A stretch of 64,000 nucleotides of DNA from Siphonodentalium dalli (taxonomy: Eukaryota > Mollusca > Scaphopoda > Gadilida > Siphonodentaliidae). This document shows, piece after piece, positions 12,113 to 24,600 of the stretch (position 1 is its first letter; each line of letters begins with the position of its first letter). Where the stretch lies: assembly GCA_032622095.1 (NCBI GenBank), contig CP136065.1, forward strand, positions 205,446,151 through 205,510,150. Reading direction: 5' to 3'. The notes beneath the pieces are model-generated. The model saw nothing but the letters and a program-made list of their open reading frames with translations, searched no databases and was not told where the DNA came from. A program made the translations under genes and the position numbers.

Positions 12113-12325
12113 CAAGCCTTGAAATAGTGTGTCTGTCATTTGCAGAATGAGGTCCCCAGAGGGTGAATTTAGTGATGCTACCCCGCATAGCGGGCTAGCA
12201 TCACCAAATTCACCCTCTGGGAACCTCATTCTGCTGAGGTGTAAGCAGAATGAGGTCCCCAGAGGGTTAATTCACCCTCTGGGGACCTCATTCTGCAAAT
12301 GACAGACACGCTATTTCAAGGCTTG
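12113..12325. mobile_element. Foldback element with CAAGCCTTGAAATAG ends
   Basis: Ends CAAGCCTTGAAATAGTGTGT and the inverse. Inside, AGAATGAGGTCCCCAGAGGG and its inverse occur four times, forming two hairpins in a row. Related copies at 13517 and 46857. Confidence 0.75.
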
Positions 12326-12617
12326 CTGACATTTCAATTAACAACTGATAATCTTTAATAACTTTTTCTGAGTTTAATAAAACTTGTTATTGGCAGTAAC
12401 AATTTATGGTGATGGTTTTCACCGATACCAAAATACATACATATATAAAGATATGCATAAATTTCCAATGAATTTGAAAATCACTATAAACTTCTTCTAA
12501 AAATTTCAACACAAAAGTTCAAATCGAATGAGGTGGGGCCCATGAAACAAAACATTAATTATGTGACCATATATGGTCGTTAGTAGTTCATGCAGAGTAA
12601 TTAATATTCTGACTCAC

Positions 12618-12688
12618 TCTCTGTACTCGATCTGCTCCTGAGCTCCAATTAATGTAGTACTGTCGTCGTCATCGGCAAACTGTGACAC
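12618..12688 (-). CDS. PTPN13: PTPN13-like exon 16: acidic post-FERM segment, last exon placed
   Basis: 71 nt, phase 0 to 2; acceptor CTATCGCAG, donor GTGAGT. It encodes VSQFADDDDSTTLIGAQEQI and EYR. Like exon 15 it is acidic and domain-free, and the phase fits. I cannot place the next exon with certainty: the remaining 12.6 kb on the left is mostly repeats, so the PDZ exons probably lie outside the window. Confidence 0.62.
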
Positions 12689-15600
12689 CTGCGATAGGAA
12701 TGAATTGAGTGATGAACTGACTGACAAATTGATTGATCTGTGTAGTTATCACTATCCCATCCCAACATAAATGTGTCTGTATTTTCTAACATACCCCAAA
12801 CATTTAATGTATTGAAAACAAAAAGGCCGCTCGGCCACAGTGTCCCCCGAACCGGTGGCTTCATTTGGAGCTGAGGCTTTGTAGAAGTATAGTATATGAA
12901 TAAGACACTTGTGCATTGTCTCATTACTGACATACATACAAATAACCAAATCTTAAAAAAAACTCTTAAAGTCAAAATATAACCTCAAATTGGCACAAAA
13001 TGAAGAAAATTACAAGAAAATTTTTAATTTTCTAAGTCGAAAAGCCCATAACTCTGAGAAAAATCATCGGATCAAACTCAAATTCGAACTTGACCTGTAT
13101 CTTGATATGACTGATCCACATGAAAACGGTATTTGCAATTAAAGGATCCAAACTTGAGATATCATCCGGAAACCGAAAAAGTGAGAAATTTTCTAAGTAA
13201 AACAAGTCGAAAAAGGGCCACAACTCTCGCAAAAATGGGCGGAGCATACCCATATTCGAACTTGGTTCAGATATGATCACACAAACTGAAGTTATCATCC
13301 GGAAACCAGAAAATTACAAGATTCTAAGTAAAAAAAGGGCCATAACTCTCGCACAAATGGGCGGAGCAAACCCATATTCGAACTTGACCTGTATTTTGGT
13401 CTGATTAACTCACCTATGAAATTTGCTTTTGATCTAATAACCGAAACTAAAGTTATCATCCGGAAACCATTTCCGGACGCACGCACGGACAGACACCGGC
13501 TATTTTAATAAGTGGTCAAGTCTGAGTTTAGTGTGCCTGTCGTTTGTAGAATGAGGTCACCAGAGGGTGAAGTTAGTGATGCTATCCTGCACGGCCTCAT
13601 CTGCTATGGGAGACATACTTAGATTTAAGTTCCCAAATGGTGAATATTGTGATATACACCCATTGGGAACCTGAATTATGCAATGTATTGTCTGCCAATT
13701 TGTGGATATAGAGAAACTAAACTAAAGAGGAAATAGAATATATGTGAAGAAGTTTCTATAGAAATTTTATTATAAAGAAACTTTCCATGGAAGATGAGGC
13801 CTAAGCAGAATTTGGTCCCCAGAGGGTGAATTTAGTGATGCGAGCCCACTCTGCGGGATAGCGTCACTAAGTTCACTCTCTGGGGACCTCATTCTGCAAA
13901 TGAGAGGCACACTAAACTCAGGTTTGCTTGTTAACAAAATTCAATGGTTTGCAACAATAATTTTAACATTACAAACCCTTGCTTTAGCACTTAAACGTAT
14001 GTCTTAAAGAAAATTAGAGAATCAGGATTGCTCTAGGCTACCAAAGCACAACAAAATCCAACGAACAACACGCGGGTTACAAGGTAAAATGTTCATACGG
14101 ACAATAACCTCACAAATTTCAAAATCCATTAAGAGCCCTAACTCTGGTAAGAATGGATCGATGAATGAGTCCTTTCTTCCAAGCAGGGCTACGACCACAT
14201 CAAAGCACAACAAAATCTGATGATCCATATCCGAGTTACAATGTGAAATTTTCTTACAGATACAAGATTTTGCAAATTTCCAACTCCAACAAGGGTCATA
14301 ACTCTGGTAAGAACGAAAGGATGATACCGGTAGTATGTGGGTATCCTTTTCCACCAAACTGGGCTACCATACCAAAGGACAACCAAATTAGATAATTGAC
14401 ACCCAAGTTACAAGACAAGACGGACGGAGCACTCGACTACATGTCCCAAACCTCCTTCGGAGATTGGGGCACAATTACTTTGAAAGGTGGATGCAGTATA
14501 TACATGGAGATAACAACAATAGCACTGTTTTGTTATGAAGACACCCTTTATGAATACATGTAGTGAGTAAACTACATTGCTGAATCAGAAACAAGGTGTC
14601 AAAAATGTATCAACATTTCCTAGTTCTAGTAAACACTGCTTGACTATTACCTGGATGATTTTGGAAGAAATAGTTCAACAAATAAATTTGTCAAATTCTG
14701 TTAACTCTTTTGATGCCACCCAGCACCACAACAGGACGTCCCAGGGCCACGGAACAAGCTGGGAATTGTTCACAATTATGCGTGTTTGGCGTCGACCGAA
14801 TAATGCGTGTTTGGCATCAAATGAGTTGAAGCGGTTATGATGTTGACCTTTAACCCTCTCACGTAAGGACACACACAGCATTCTAATTCTCCTTTTTAAT
14901 GCTTTTATGACCGGAGTTCTGCTGCTGCAGCATTCTCGATCCTGTGCAAGCACATTCTCTAATGTAGTATATAAGAGAATGAACTGGCTTACAAGGTCAA
15001 GATAAATATTTTTAGCCCAATGAATTCTCTTATATATGCAAGACTTCCTCGCAAATATAAGAGAATGCATTGGCACAGGGTTTTCACAATTTCAGGAAGC
15101 TCCAGTCAAACACAGCAAAATTTAGAAATCCAAACTTGTGGAGACATTCAGCCGACTAGCTTATTTCTATTACACTTCCATTTACTCACCTTATCACTGA
15201 TGGTATCCAAAGGTCTTGTATCTTCGTCATCCATCATTTCTTCTTCATAAATGGAATCAGTCTCTGCTATATCTGTAATAAAAATAATAAGTAAATTCCA
15301 TTGGTTTTAATCCTTTCATGACGGGAGCTGCACTGGTTAAGCATAAAAGATCCTGTGCCAGTGCATTCTCTTATAGTCTCATGGTAGTATCCCATAGGGA
15401 GTCTAGCATATATAAGAGAATGCACTGGCTTACAAGTCAAGGTAAATATTGTTATGCCAATGTATTCTCTTATATATGACTCACATGTATAACAGAATGC
15501 ATTGGCACAGGGTTTTCACAAAATTTCAGGAAGCTGAAACATGGTTGCTTCACGATTGTAAAATTTATTATTGCTATTATTTCCAACAAACACACCACAT

Positions 15601-18600
15601 CAGTTTTACCACATCACAAAATATGCCATCTAGACAAAAATGTAATTATTTAGCTGTTGATTAACTCCCAATAATAGACATAACTTTGATGAATTTTACC
15701 TATCTGTAGAAACAATATAAGACCAAGGGTATTAACTCTTTGAGAATTTGAAGACCTAACTCAAGTATTGTTCGGCCAAATAAATAAAAATTATGTGTTC
15801 TCAGGCACCTCCCTCGTCACTGAAATTTTCTTTTAAAAAGCCTTGTCAAACATTTTAAAAATAATTTCTGTTTAATAGAAATATTGGATTTGAACAGTGA
15901 AAAAGAATTTTGTTTTGTTTCTGGAGTAAATTGCCTCCCTTCTTCATCTCAAAATTGATATCTAATTGCCTGAGAACAAAGATTTTTCTATTTTAATGGC
16001 TCTGTTTCTAAATTGTTGTATTTTGTTCTTACCCTGTAGGTTGCTTCCAGTAGCCCCGGGGATCGCTCTCATTTTAAGCTGGAATCTGTGTTGTGCTGTT
16101 GAGAATTCCAGCAGATACTTCCCTCTGAAAATAATTAAAAAACAAATATTTAAACATGTGATGGAGATATACTTAGATACTATGTTGTGATTGATATTAC
16201 TGACACGTTCAAAACAAGCTTCAAAACAAACTATAGCCTCGCCCCATTCATTACAGGTATTCTCAAAATGAACTAATTCTGAAAAATTCTAGTCAATTAT
16301 AAAATTAGTCAGCATTTCAATTGCCATAAATATTAAAAAGCCAAACAAATCTCTAAATTTATTTTCTGAGTTTTTATCGATCACTAGCTCTGTTTTGGCA
16401 TTTCTGTTATCAACTATCAACTTATTTCATCTTTCCATGGTTGTCAATCAAATAACTATTCTACCAACCAGTGACCGAGTCCACCATTTGCTGCATTAAA
16501 AATTTGGACACCATCTTTTTCACACTAATTTGGGCAAATGGGGGGGGGGGGGGTGCAGGATGCTTGTATACTTACATACTTCAATGTTAAATTGGCTGTT
16601 TTCAAAACAACTTTTTGTTGACATATCATAAACTTATCCGTGATTAAAAGTCTCTTTCATTTTCGACACTCCATCAATGTTTAATATTTGAATACAGGAA
16701 TAAGCTAGGTTCTTAAATGTAAAATCAGTTAATGTAATTTGAGCAGATGCATCTCTTAGCAACAACTATGCCCCTCCCACTATAACTGGGCGTGGCATGA
16801 TATTTTGGGAAATATACTGTCAATACCATGATAGGCACGTTATTAGTTATTATCCAACAGAGTGTCACCCATCTTTGATGATAAGAGACAGAAAACACCA
16901 AATCTTACTTTCTGTAGCTGTTTGTCCAGTAATTCATCTTGATTGGTTTCTGATCGTCGATGGTTGGCTTTGGTAGGATGCTGAATCTTCGTTTGTTGAA
17001 CGATACTTTCTGCGTCTCATGCCACGTGTGTTTGTGGAGCATAACCCTCTCACTGCCGTGTTGTTCACATATAACTAGATGGTTCACATTTATCCCAACC
17101 CACACGTTACTGACTGTGTCTGTCTTATTCTGTAAGGAAACAGTTGACATTTATAATATTGTTCCAACACCTTGCAACACACAATCTGCTCAGTTTACAG
17201 TTCATTATGAAACAAAGTGGATGGTTAAGCCCCGTTAATTAGCAAAAACTTTCCTAGGCTAAAAAATTTCCTTGGCCAGAAACTTTTCCTCGGCTAAAAA
17301 GACAGGGATCCACATATACAGTAATGCCATAAATAATCAACTCCTTAACCACAGCAGAATTATGGATAATTTTTCAGGATCTAATCGGAAATATGATATG
17401 GCCATTCATTAGAAAGCTCTCACTGATAGCTTTCCGATGAATGGCAACAAGCCATATTTCCAACTAAATCCTGAAAAATTACCCATATTTCTGCTGTGGT
17501 TAAGGAGTTGATTATTTATGGCATTACTGTAGTTGCATGCTCTACACATACATGTACAACTTCAGTTTACAATTAGAACATTATCATGGCAGACTTTGGT
17601 TGGGTCTGGCTTAAAATTGCTGATTATCAAGATACATGTGGAGTCGTTGTTATCTTAGTAGTGCTTGGCATTCAACAATAAAAAAATTCTGTCTGCAGAC
17701 TTCCACAGTGTGATACCACAACATTTTTCTGCATAAAAAAGTTTCAATTATGCAAAAAAACATCGATAGGTTTTGAAATTTTCCTCAGTTAAGAAATAGG
17801 CGACAAATTTGTTTTATCTTCAGCTCAGCCAATAGACGATATAATTAACTGGGCTGGTAGTTCCAGTCCTATTGAATATCATGAAGGACAAATGGCTTGC
17901 AAAGTTAATCTTACCAAATCAAGCCTAAATACAAAGCATTCCTCAGATCTGATTAGATGCCAATCAGTACCATACCTATCTGTGTAAGTATGACATAATA
18001 GATATCCAGAGCTGATTTAAAATTGCTGATTATTAAGATACATGTGTAGTCGTTGTTATCGCAGTAGTGATTGGCATTCAACAATGAAATTTTGCTGTCT
18101 GCAGACTTCCACAGTGTGATACCACAACATTTTTCTGCATAAAAAAGTTTCAATTATGCAAAAAAACATTGATAGGTTTTGAAATTTTCCTCAGTTAAGA
18201 CAAAAGACAATATAACGGAATTATAAGTCATTTAAGCAATTAAATTCAATATAGCCAAACCCAGTATATATGTGAATACCTAAAAATATCCCCTCTACAG
18301 TCCCTTCAGATTTTGGGACACAAAAGACAATATAACGGGGTTACTAACAGACACCAAACCATCAGAATTTTGAATAAGTATAAACCTGATATTTATAAAC
18401 CACTTTTTCAATAAATTACTTCCAGATAGATAACTGTAATAGATCATAGAGTTGACTACAAACCTTTAGGATTTTATAGAAGTGAATGCCGTACTCTGGG
18501 AGCTGTGTGAACAACTGAAAAGTCAAACAGATGAAGCAATTAGAACCAGAAATAGAAATAAACATAGAAGCAGATAAGCATAGAAACTTCGATAAAACCA

Positions 18601-21600
18601 TTAAAAGAATTCCAAAATTAATAGCAAGTGTTCATGACTACATCTTAGTTTATTACATTTTAGATCATGATTCAGGAAATGTTATTGCTGACCATAATCA
18701 TAACTGTCAACATGTTTGGTATTAACAATTATTATCTTTTTTAAAATAATTTTTTCTTACACTCTATAGCAATTTTTATCATTTTTTCTTATATTCTTCA
18801 CCAATTTATCATTTTTTATCATTTTTTCTTATATTCTTTAACAATTTTTGATAATTTTTTACACATTCTTTATCAATTTTTATCATTTTTTCTGACATTC
18901 TTTAACAATTATCAAAAATAATATAAAATTTGTTATGCCAATGCATTATCTTATATATGCAACGCGACCTAGTGTTTTTGCAAAAATTCAGGTAGCACCA
19001 GTCATGATTGGTATTAATTGATAATAATAAGAAAATACAAAATAAATAGCTGTGTTCTCAGGCAATTACAGAAAGGAAATTGAGTGATGGAGAGAGATAT
19101 AATATTTATAAATAATATTACTTTTTCCTTAAGGGAAGCCCGAAACTGAACTATATGGATTACGTCTCCGGCCTTGTGTCAATCAGGAGGGTTAAAATTT
19201 TATTGCTGTGCCGACACCACTCACACCCGTGTCCAGATTAGTCTCGCATGAATACACCCGCATTCTATCTATTGTCTAGACCATGGGAGGGATCTATGAT
19301 AGTTCAGTTTCGGGCTTCCCTTAAGGAAAAAGTAATATTATTTATAAATATTATATTTTTCCGCCAAGGAGAAGCCCTCAACTGAACTATATGGATTAGA
19401 ATGCAAGCCCAGGAGGAGGCACGAGCAATAAAGTTAATTAATATCCAAATTCGATGGGAATGTACTCTTCCGAAACAGGATTCATGTAAATGTGATTTAG
19501 TCATGAATCAGATATGATTATGTTACGTGAAAGAGCTCCCAATTCAGATTACGACATTGCTCAAAAGTGTACCGCCCCCCCCCCTTGTTTTTGGAATAAA
19601 CATCCCAGGTAGTGCCATATAATTCATGCTAGCGAGACAACCGAGCAAGTATAACTTTGCTTCATCCTATTCTCTTTGTTATCTTCTTCGCTCTCTCGAC
19701 AGTTCACATTATGAACTGATGTCACATGCAGCCATTGTGTATGCCATAAGATATCAGAATGCTTATGATACACCAGGGAGCAAATTAACTGGAATCGCAT
19801 CGCGATTTGCCACTGAAATGTGGATACCGGTAATAGCGAGGAATTTTTTATACATGTAGGATGTTATAAAAATGCTATCTAATCATGTCAATGTGAGAGT
19901 ATTTGCTAATCAAATATCGAAAGTAAATTGCTCCCTGTGATACACAAACCAGATATAAAAATGATATGCTGCAGATATCATAGCGAGGTATGAGGTTTCA
20001 TTATATCATGCCACGCATCTGTACTCCAGCCTCGTATAATGTAGAGAGCAGGGAACGCCATCATGATCCAAGGTATCATTGCATACCAGTATATATGGGA
20101 TTAGAGAACACCACTGAGGACTTGATGAACAAGCATAGAAGCATCAGTGATCTATGATGGCGCACATAACGAGTGTCGGGTACATTTCGAAATGATCAAA
20201 TTTAGCAGAATGATCAAAATTGCAAAATGACCGGTGAAGGAGTGGCCTGGAGGTATCCCGAAGGTATTACGATTCCAGGAGATTGGACCCCATCGTGTGG
20301 AGATGTGGGCCATTGCACCGTGGGGAAGAGATAGAAGGCTGGTTGGTGCAGCTCTTGGAGGCACACAACAAGTCTTCCCCACCCAGAACATTCAGCCTTT
20401 CTTTCCTACCGGTGAAGGAGTGGCCTGGAGGTATCCCTAAGGTATTACGATTCCAGGGGATTGGACCCCATCTTGTGGAGATGTGGGCCACTGCACCATG
20501 GGGAAGAGTTAGAAGGCTGGTTGGTGCAGCACTTGGAGGCACGCAACAACAAGTCTTCCCCACCCAGAACATTCATCCTTTCTCTCCTACCGGTGGAGGA
20601 GTGGCCTAGAGGTATCCCGAAGGTGTACGATTCCAGGGGAGTGACTGGACCCCATCTGTGGAGATGTGGGCCACTGCACCGTGGGGAAGAGGCAGAAGGC
20701 TGGAGCAGCTCATGGAGGCACGCAACAACTCTTCACTTCCCCACCCAGAACATCCTCCAAAGGCTACAGTGCTGGATCTTTCCTGACTGAGATAAATACT
20801 TGTACATATCGCAAATTGTTGAATTAAATGAAGCAATATAAGATATCAACCTGTATCCTCATCCTGTAGAAAATCACTTTCCAGCGGAACATCAGAATCC
20901 TCGTCCGACAGTGTGCCTGGTGACCCATTGTCGACCCGCGATTCTTGCTCATCGTCGTCAAACCAGCCGACGCCACGCGATGCAGAGAAGCATGTCAAGA
21001 TCGACATCAGGTTGGGATACCAGACTGTGGAAGAGGCCTACTCTGAAATGGTTCGACGCAAGACAAATGCTCTTGCATTTGGGATAAGTAGCTATGTCCT
21101 GTCCAAGGTCACCCCCTCAAAGTCTGGGGCACGAGCAATGGCAAATGTAGAATAAGCTGTGCCCCCAAGGCCACAGGGAATTAGTTCTGATGAGCCATTT
21201 GATCAGAGGAAGCCCCTTCCATGGAATCCCCCAAATGCAGTTGGTCCTGACCAAACTGGAATAAATGTCGATGACATACCACTATGATCACATGACGGCG
21301 GAGGAGCAGGCCCGGATGTATCCCGAAGGTATTACGATTCCAGGGGATCGACTGGACCCCATCTTGTAATGATGTGGGCCACTGCACCATGGGGAAGAGT
21401 CAGAAGGCCATTTGGCTGGTGCGCTATGTCTATGAGAGCAAGAGCGTCACGTGACAACGAGTCTTCCCCACCCAGAACAGCCGCCAAAGGCTACTCCCAG
21501 GTGCCCAATAATTGTGACGACCTATAAACAGATCTTCGTGGCATGAATCCAGGCCGAAATCAAAATACTGATAGAAATTTCACTCTATGTGGAATAATAG

Positions 21601-24600
21601 TAGATCGATGTGAATTTTCTCGAAATTTAATAATCGTATTGCCACTACCATTAGGCACCTGAGAGAAAGGTGCTGGAGCAATCGCCCGAGAAGATTGGTT
21701 TCCCGAATCAACCACTTGCAGCACCCGCCTACCATTGGTGCACACTGCCGTAGCAGGACCGAAAGGGGCCTGAACTGGTCCTGCCCGAGGTAAAGACTGG
21801 TACGGTTGCTCAAAGTAGGTAATCATTGACTAATATGCCCTCACCCAACTATAACAAGTAATACACCCGTGAATGAGCAACCCGAACTGTGTGGCCAGCA
21901 AATTCGAATCACGTTCGACTGCAAGACATGCTGTTAGTTATAACAAAGCAAGGTTAATAGACATAATACAATACAATCTGTAGGTTATGGAGTAGAAAGT
22001 AAGGTTAATATAATTACGTTATACCCCTGGCCACGTGATCTTACCTGCTAAGACAGGTAAGATACTGTCTTTTCTCGTATATGAGGACGATGAGTTCCGA
22101 ATGCACATAGGCAAGAACTAGGCGGTTTCCGTTAGGAAAGTGCGCTTACAGCGGACGTGAAGATACAAATGCCTTCATTTTCGTCATGATTGTATCGAAT
22201 CGTTTTGTCACATAATCAGTGGATATGTGACAATAGACGAAGAGCCATGTCTTGGCCGCTTCGGAAATATATTGGCAGTAGATGTGCGCAATATAAACGC
22301 CGCGCATGTAAGCTCGCTTTAGACATGTAACAATACAAATGCAGTCCTTTCGGATATTCTGCGCAATATAAATGTGTTGCATGTAACTGCGCATCATACA
22401 CGAGTGAAAGCTATTTGGCAGAATATCGTTTTGATATATGTGGAAATAGAAGTTAGTGAGCCAAGTGATGGTCTCTACTGGAAAGACTATTGGCAGTGAA
22501 TCTGGAGCACGTGACAATATGTATTCTTTCTATTTCGCTGTTTGCCGTTATCATTCACTGATGAAACTGCAAAGTATGTCAGTATTGGGATGAAAACTGT
22601 TCACCATATGTAAGCATACTAGTAGTCAGTTCTGACAGCATACATGAGGCCCTGATACCATATGATTGTCATGTACAATGTATGGAACTATTACGGCGTG
22701 CAATACATTATTGCAAGCTCGCCAATGCCGAGGCATATTAGATCCTACGGTAAGATGGCATTGAGGCACTTAAAGTCTTAAACCATAATATGTCAATGGG
22801 ACCGAGAAATTGAATGTATCGACAAACACTAATGTCTGAGGATAAGAGGTCAGATGTGTCAAGTTGGTGACATCTGCTGATCGCAGTCGTTACATCACAA
22901 AGATTGTCAATTCTAAGTGCCAACCCATGTGTGGCGTAAATCTTAAATCATCTGGCGGATGTTATGAAGGAGAAACATCAATCGAATTAAATTCAGTGAG
23001 ATGCTGGCAAGCCAATAAATCGTTGCAACACCCTGACCATGTTGTGAACAAGGTGTGCCATATTGAAGACGAAGCTTTCCCTTATTGGCCAAGTTCCCAT
23101 TGGAGATGGTTACTCTCCACAAGTAGGCCAGTGGTCTCACTTCAAGTCGAACATCCAAGATGGCTCCAAAATGTTCTTACCATGGGTAGAATCACCATTG
23201 TTTAAGTAAAGTGAGCCAAGTGTAGCTGGAGTGTCAGGCTACAAAGTTTTCACTTCATTGCAGTTGGTGAACAATAGTTCGTAGTAACCCAAACTGTACA
23301 TACATGGATGTAAAGAATGCAACACAATATGTAGATCGTCAGACAACACATCAATTTGAAGTGTGGTTATATATGTGATAACGAATACCATCCCCCTGTT
23401 ACGGAGTGTTAGTAACTATTGTACTGATGATACAATGAGTTATATGATATTTAATCGTGATAGACAAGGCAGAATTTTCTAAATACCTTGAAGTCGCTGT
23501 AATGTTTTATTACATTTGCCATGTGTCTAACAAGACCACGCGCTCATACATACTGGCGGGCGTAGATTCGCAGGTATTGATCGTTAAAACAATGTTACAG
23601 ATCGCTCAGTCGAAAGAAATGTGAATTGTCATCTGATAACAAGTACTATCTTTCGTATTTATTCATGTAAGTTATGACAAAGGAGGATATGGCTGTCCTG
23701 TGCAACTTTCTGCGAATTAACAGAGCAGTGCCATGTATGATTTGGCAGTATACATTATGATACAAAGCAACGGAACTTACGAAATAACCGAAGCGAGTCG
23801 ACGGAAACTTATGTAAAGTGAAACACGTGTAGCACGAAATTAGGAGATATCGCATACCGTACTACATTGCGTCCTCAATTGTAAGTCATGATAGTCATCA
23901 CGCCGTGTGTGGCACAATATGCACTATGTGGTTTTGCCACAAGTAAGCTATGTGCTTCTTTAGTCATTGTGAAGATGGCCATCTTAATTCCAATTGTTGA
24001 AAGATAAAGCCGTCTTGAGGAAAACAGAAAACACGGAAACAAATTACGGATACAGTGAAACGAAAAAAGTTCCCGTTTCGGATGTGAGAAATATTAATTA
24101 ACTATCGGGTACAATAAATTGCAAGTTTGTAATATCAACAATAAATATTGAGTCGATAAACTCGCAACACAGAAAGATACAACCTTGAGAAAATAGAAAC
24201 GATCCTGTCCTGGCGAGGAGGAATAAAAACTGACTAGACAATAGATAGAATGCGGGTGTATTCATGCGAGACTAATCTGGACACGGGTGTGAGTGGGGTC
24301 GGCACAGCAATAAAATTTTAACCCTCCTGATTGACACAAGGCCGGAGACGTAATCCATATATTTCAGTTGAGGGCTTCTCCTTGGCGGAAAAAGACCTTT
24401 TATTTTTTCCAAGAATTCTAAAAATTAATGTATGAGCAATTTTCCAAGCAATGTATAGAATCTATTCTCCAATGCCGTCCAACCATTTATTTTTCGTCAG
24501 AAACCTAACTAAGTTTCAAATGTGGATAAATTGGAGTATGATTTCTTATCTCTGGATAAAATTGCAAACAAATTTGATGATGAGAACACAGTATTTTTAT

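Larger units (their letters stand above)
19356..24393. mobile_element. 5 kb DNA element with 43 bp terminal inverted repeats, apparently non-autonomous
   Basis: Left end TTTTTCCGCCAAGGAGAAGC (19356-19398) is matched by its inverse at 24351-24393 with one mismatch. The interior differs from the surroundings: more even base use, a 180 bp tandem repeat at 20231-20780 and 21297-21500, and no open frame over about 125 codons on either strand. I recognise no transposase or integrase, so I read it as a non-autonomous or decayed DNA transposon. No clean target duplication is visible. It lies in the intron between FERM exons 11 and 12. Confidence 0.7.

Noticed and set aside
20913-21155. 80-codon ORF (with KHVKIDIRLGYQTVEEAY)
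   Set aside because: It has a protein-like look, but I recognise no family and it lies between repeat units; kept only as part of the 5 kb element.
22146-22517. 123-codon ORF in the 5 kb element
   Set aside because: No recognisable motif and the reading is no better than chance for the base composition.
19097-24393. DIRS-type retroelement, because of the inverted ends plus a second internal inverted match
   Set aside because: No reverse transcriptase or tyrosine recombinase reading is visible, and the internal match is explained by a separate small palindromic element.
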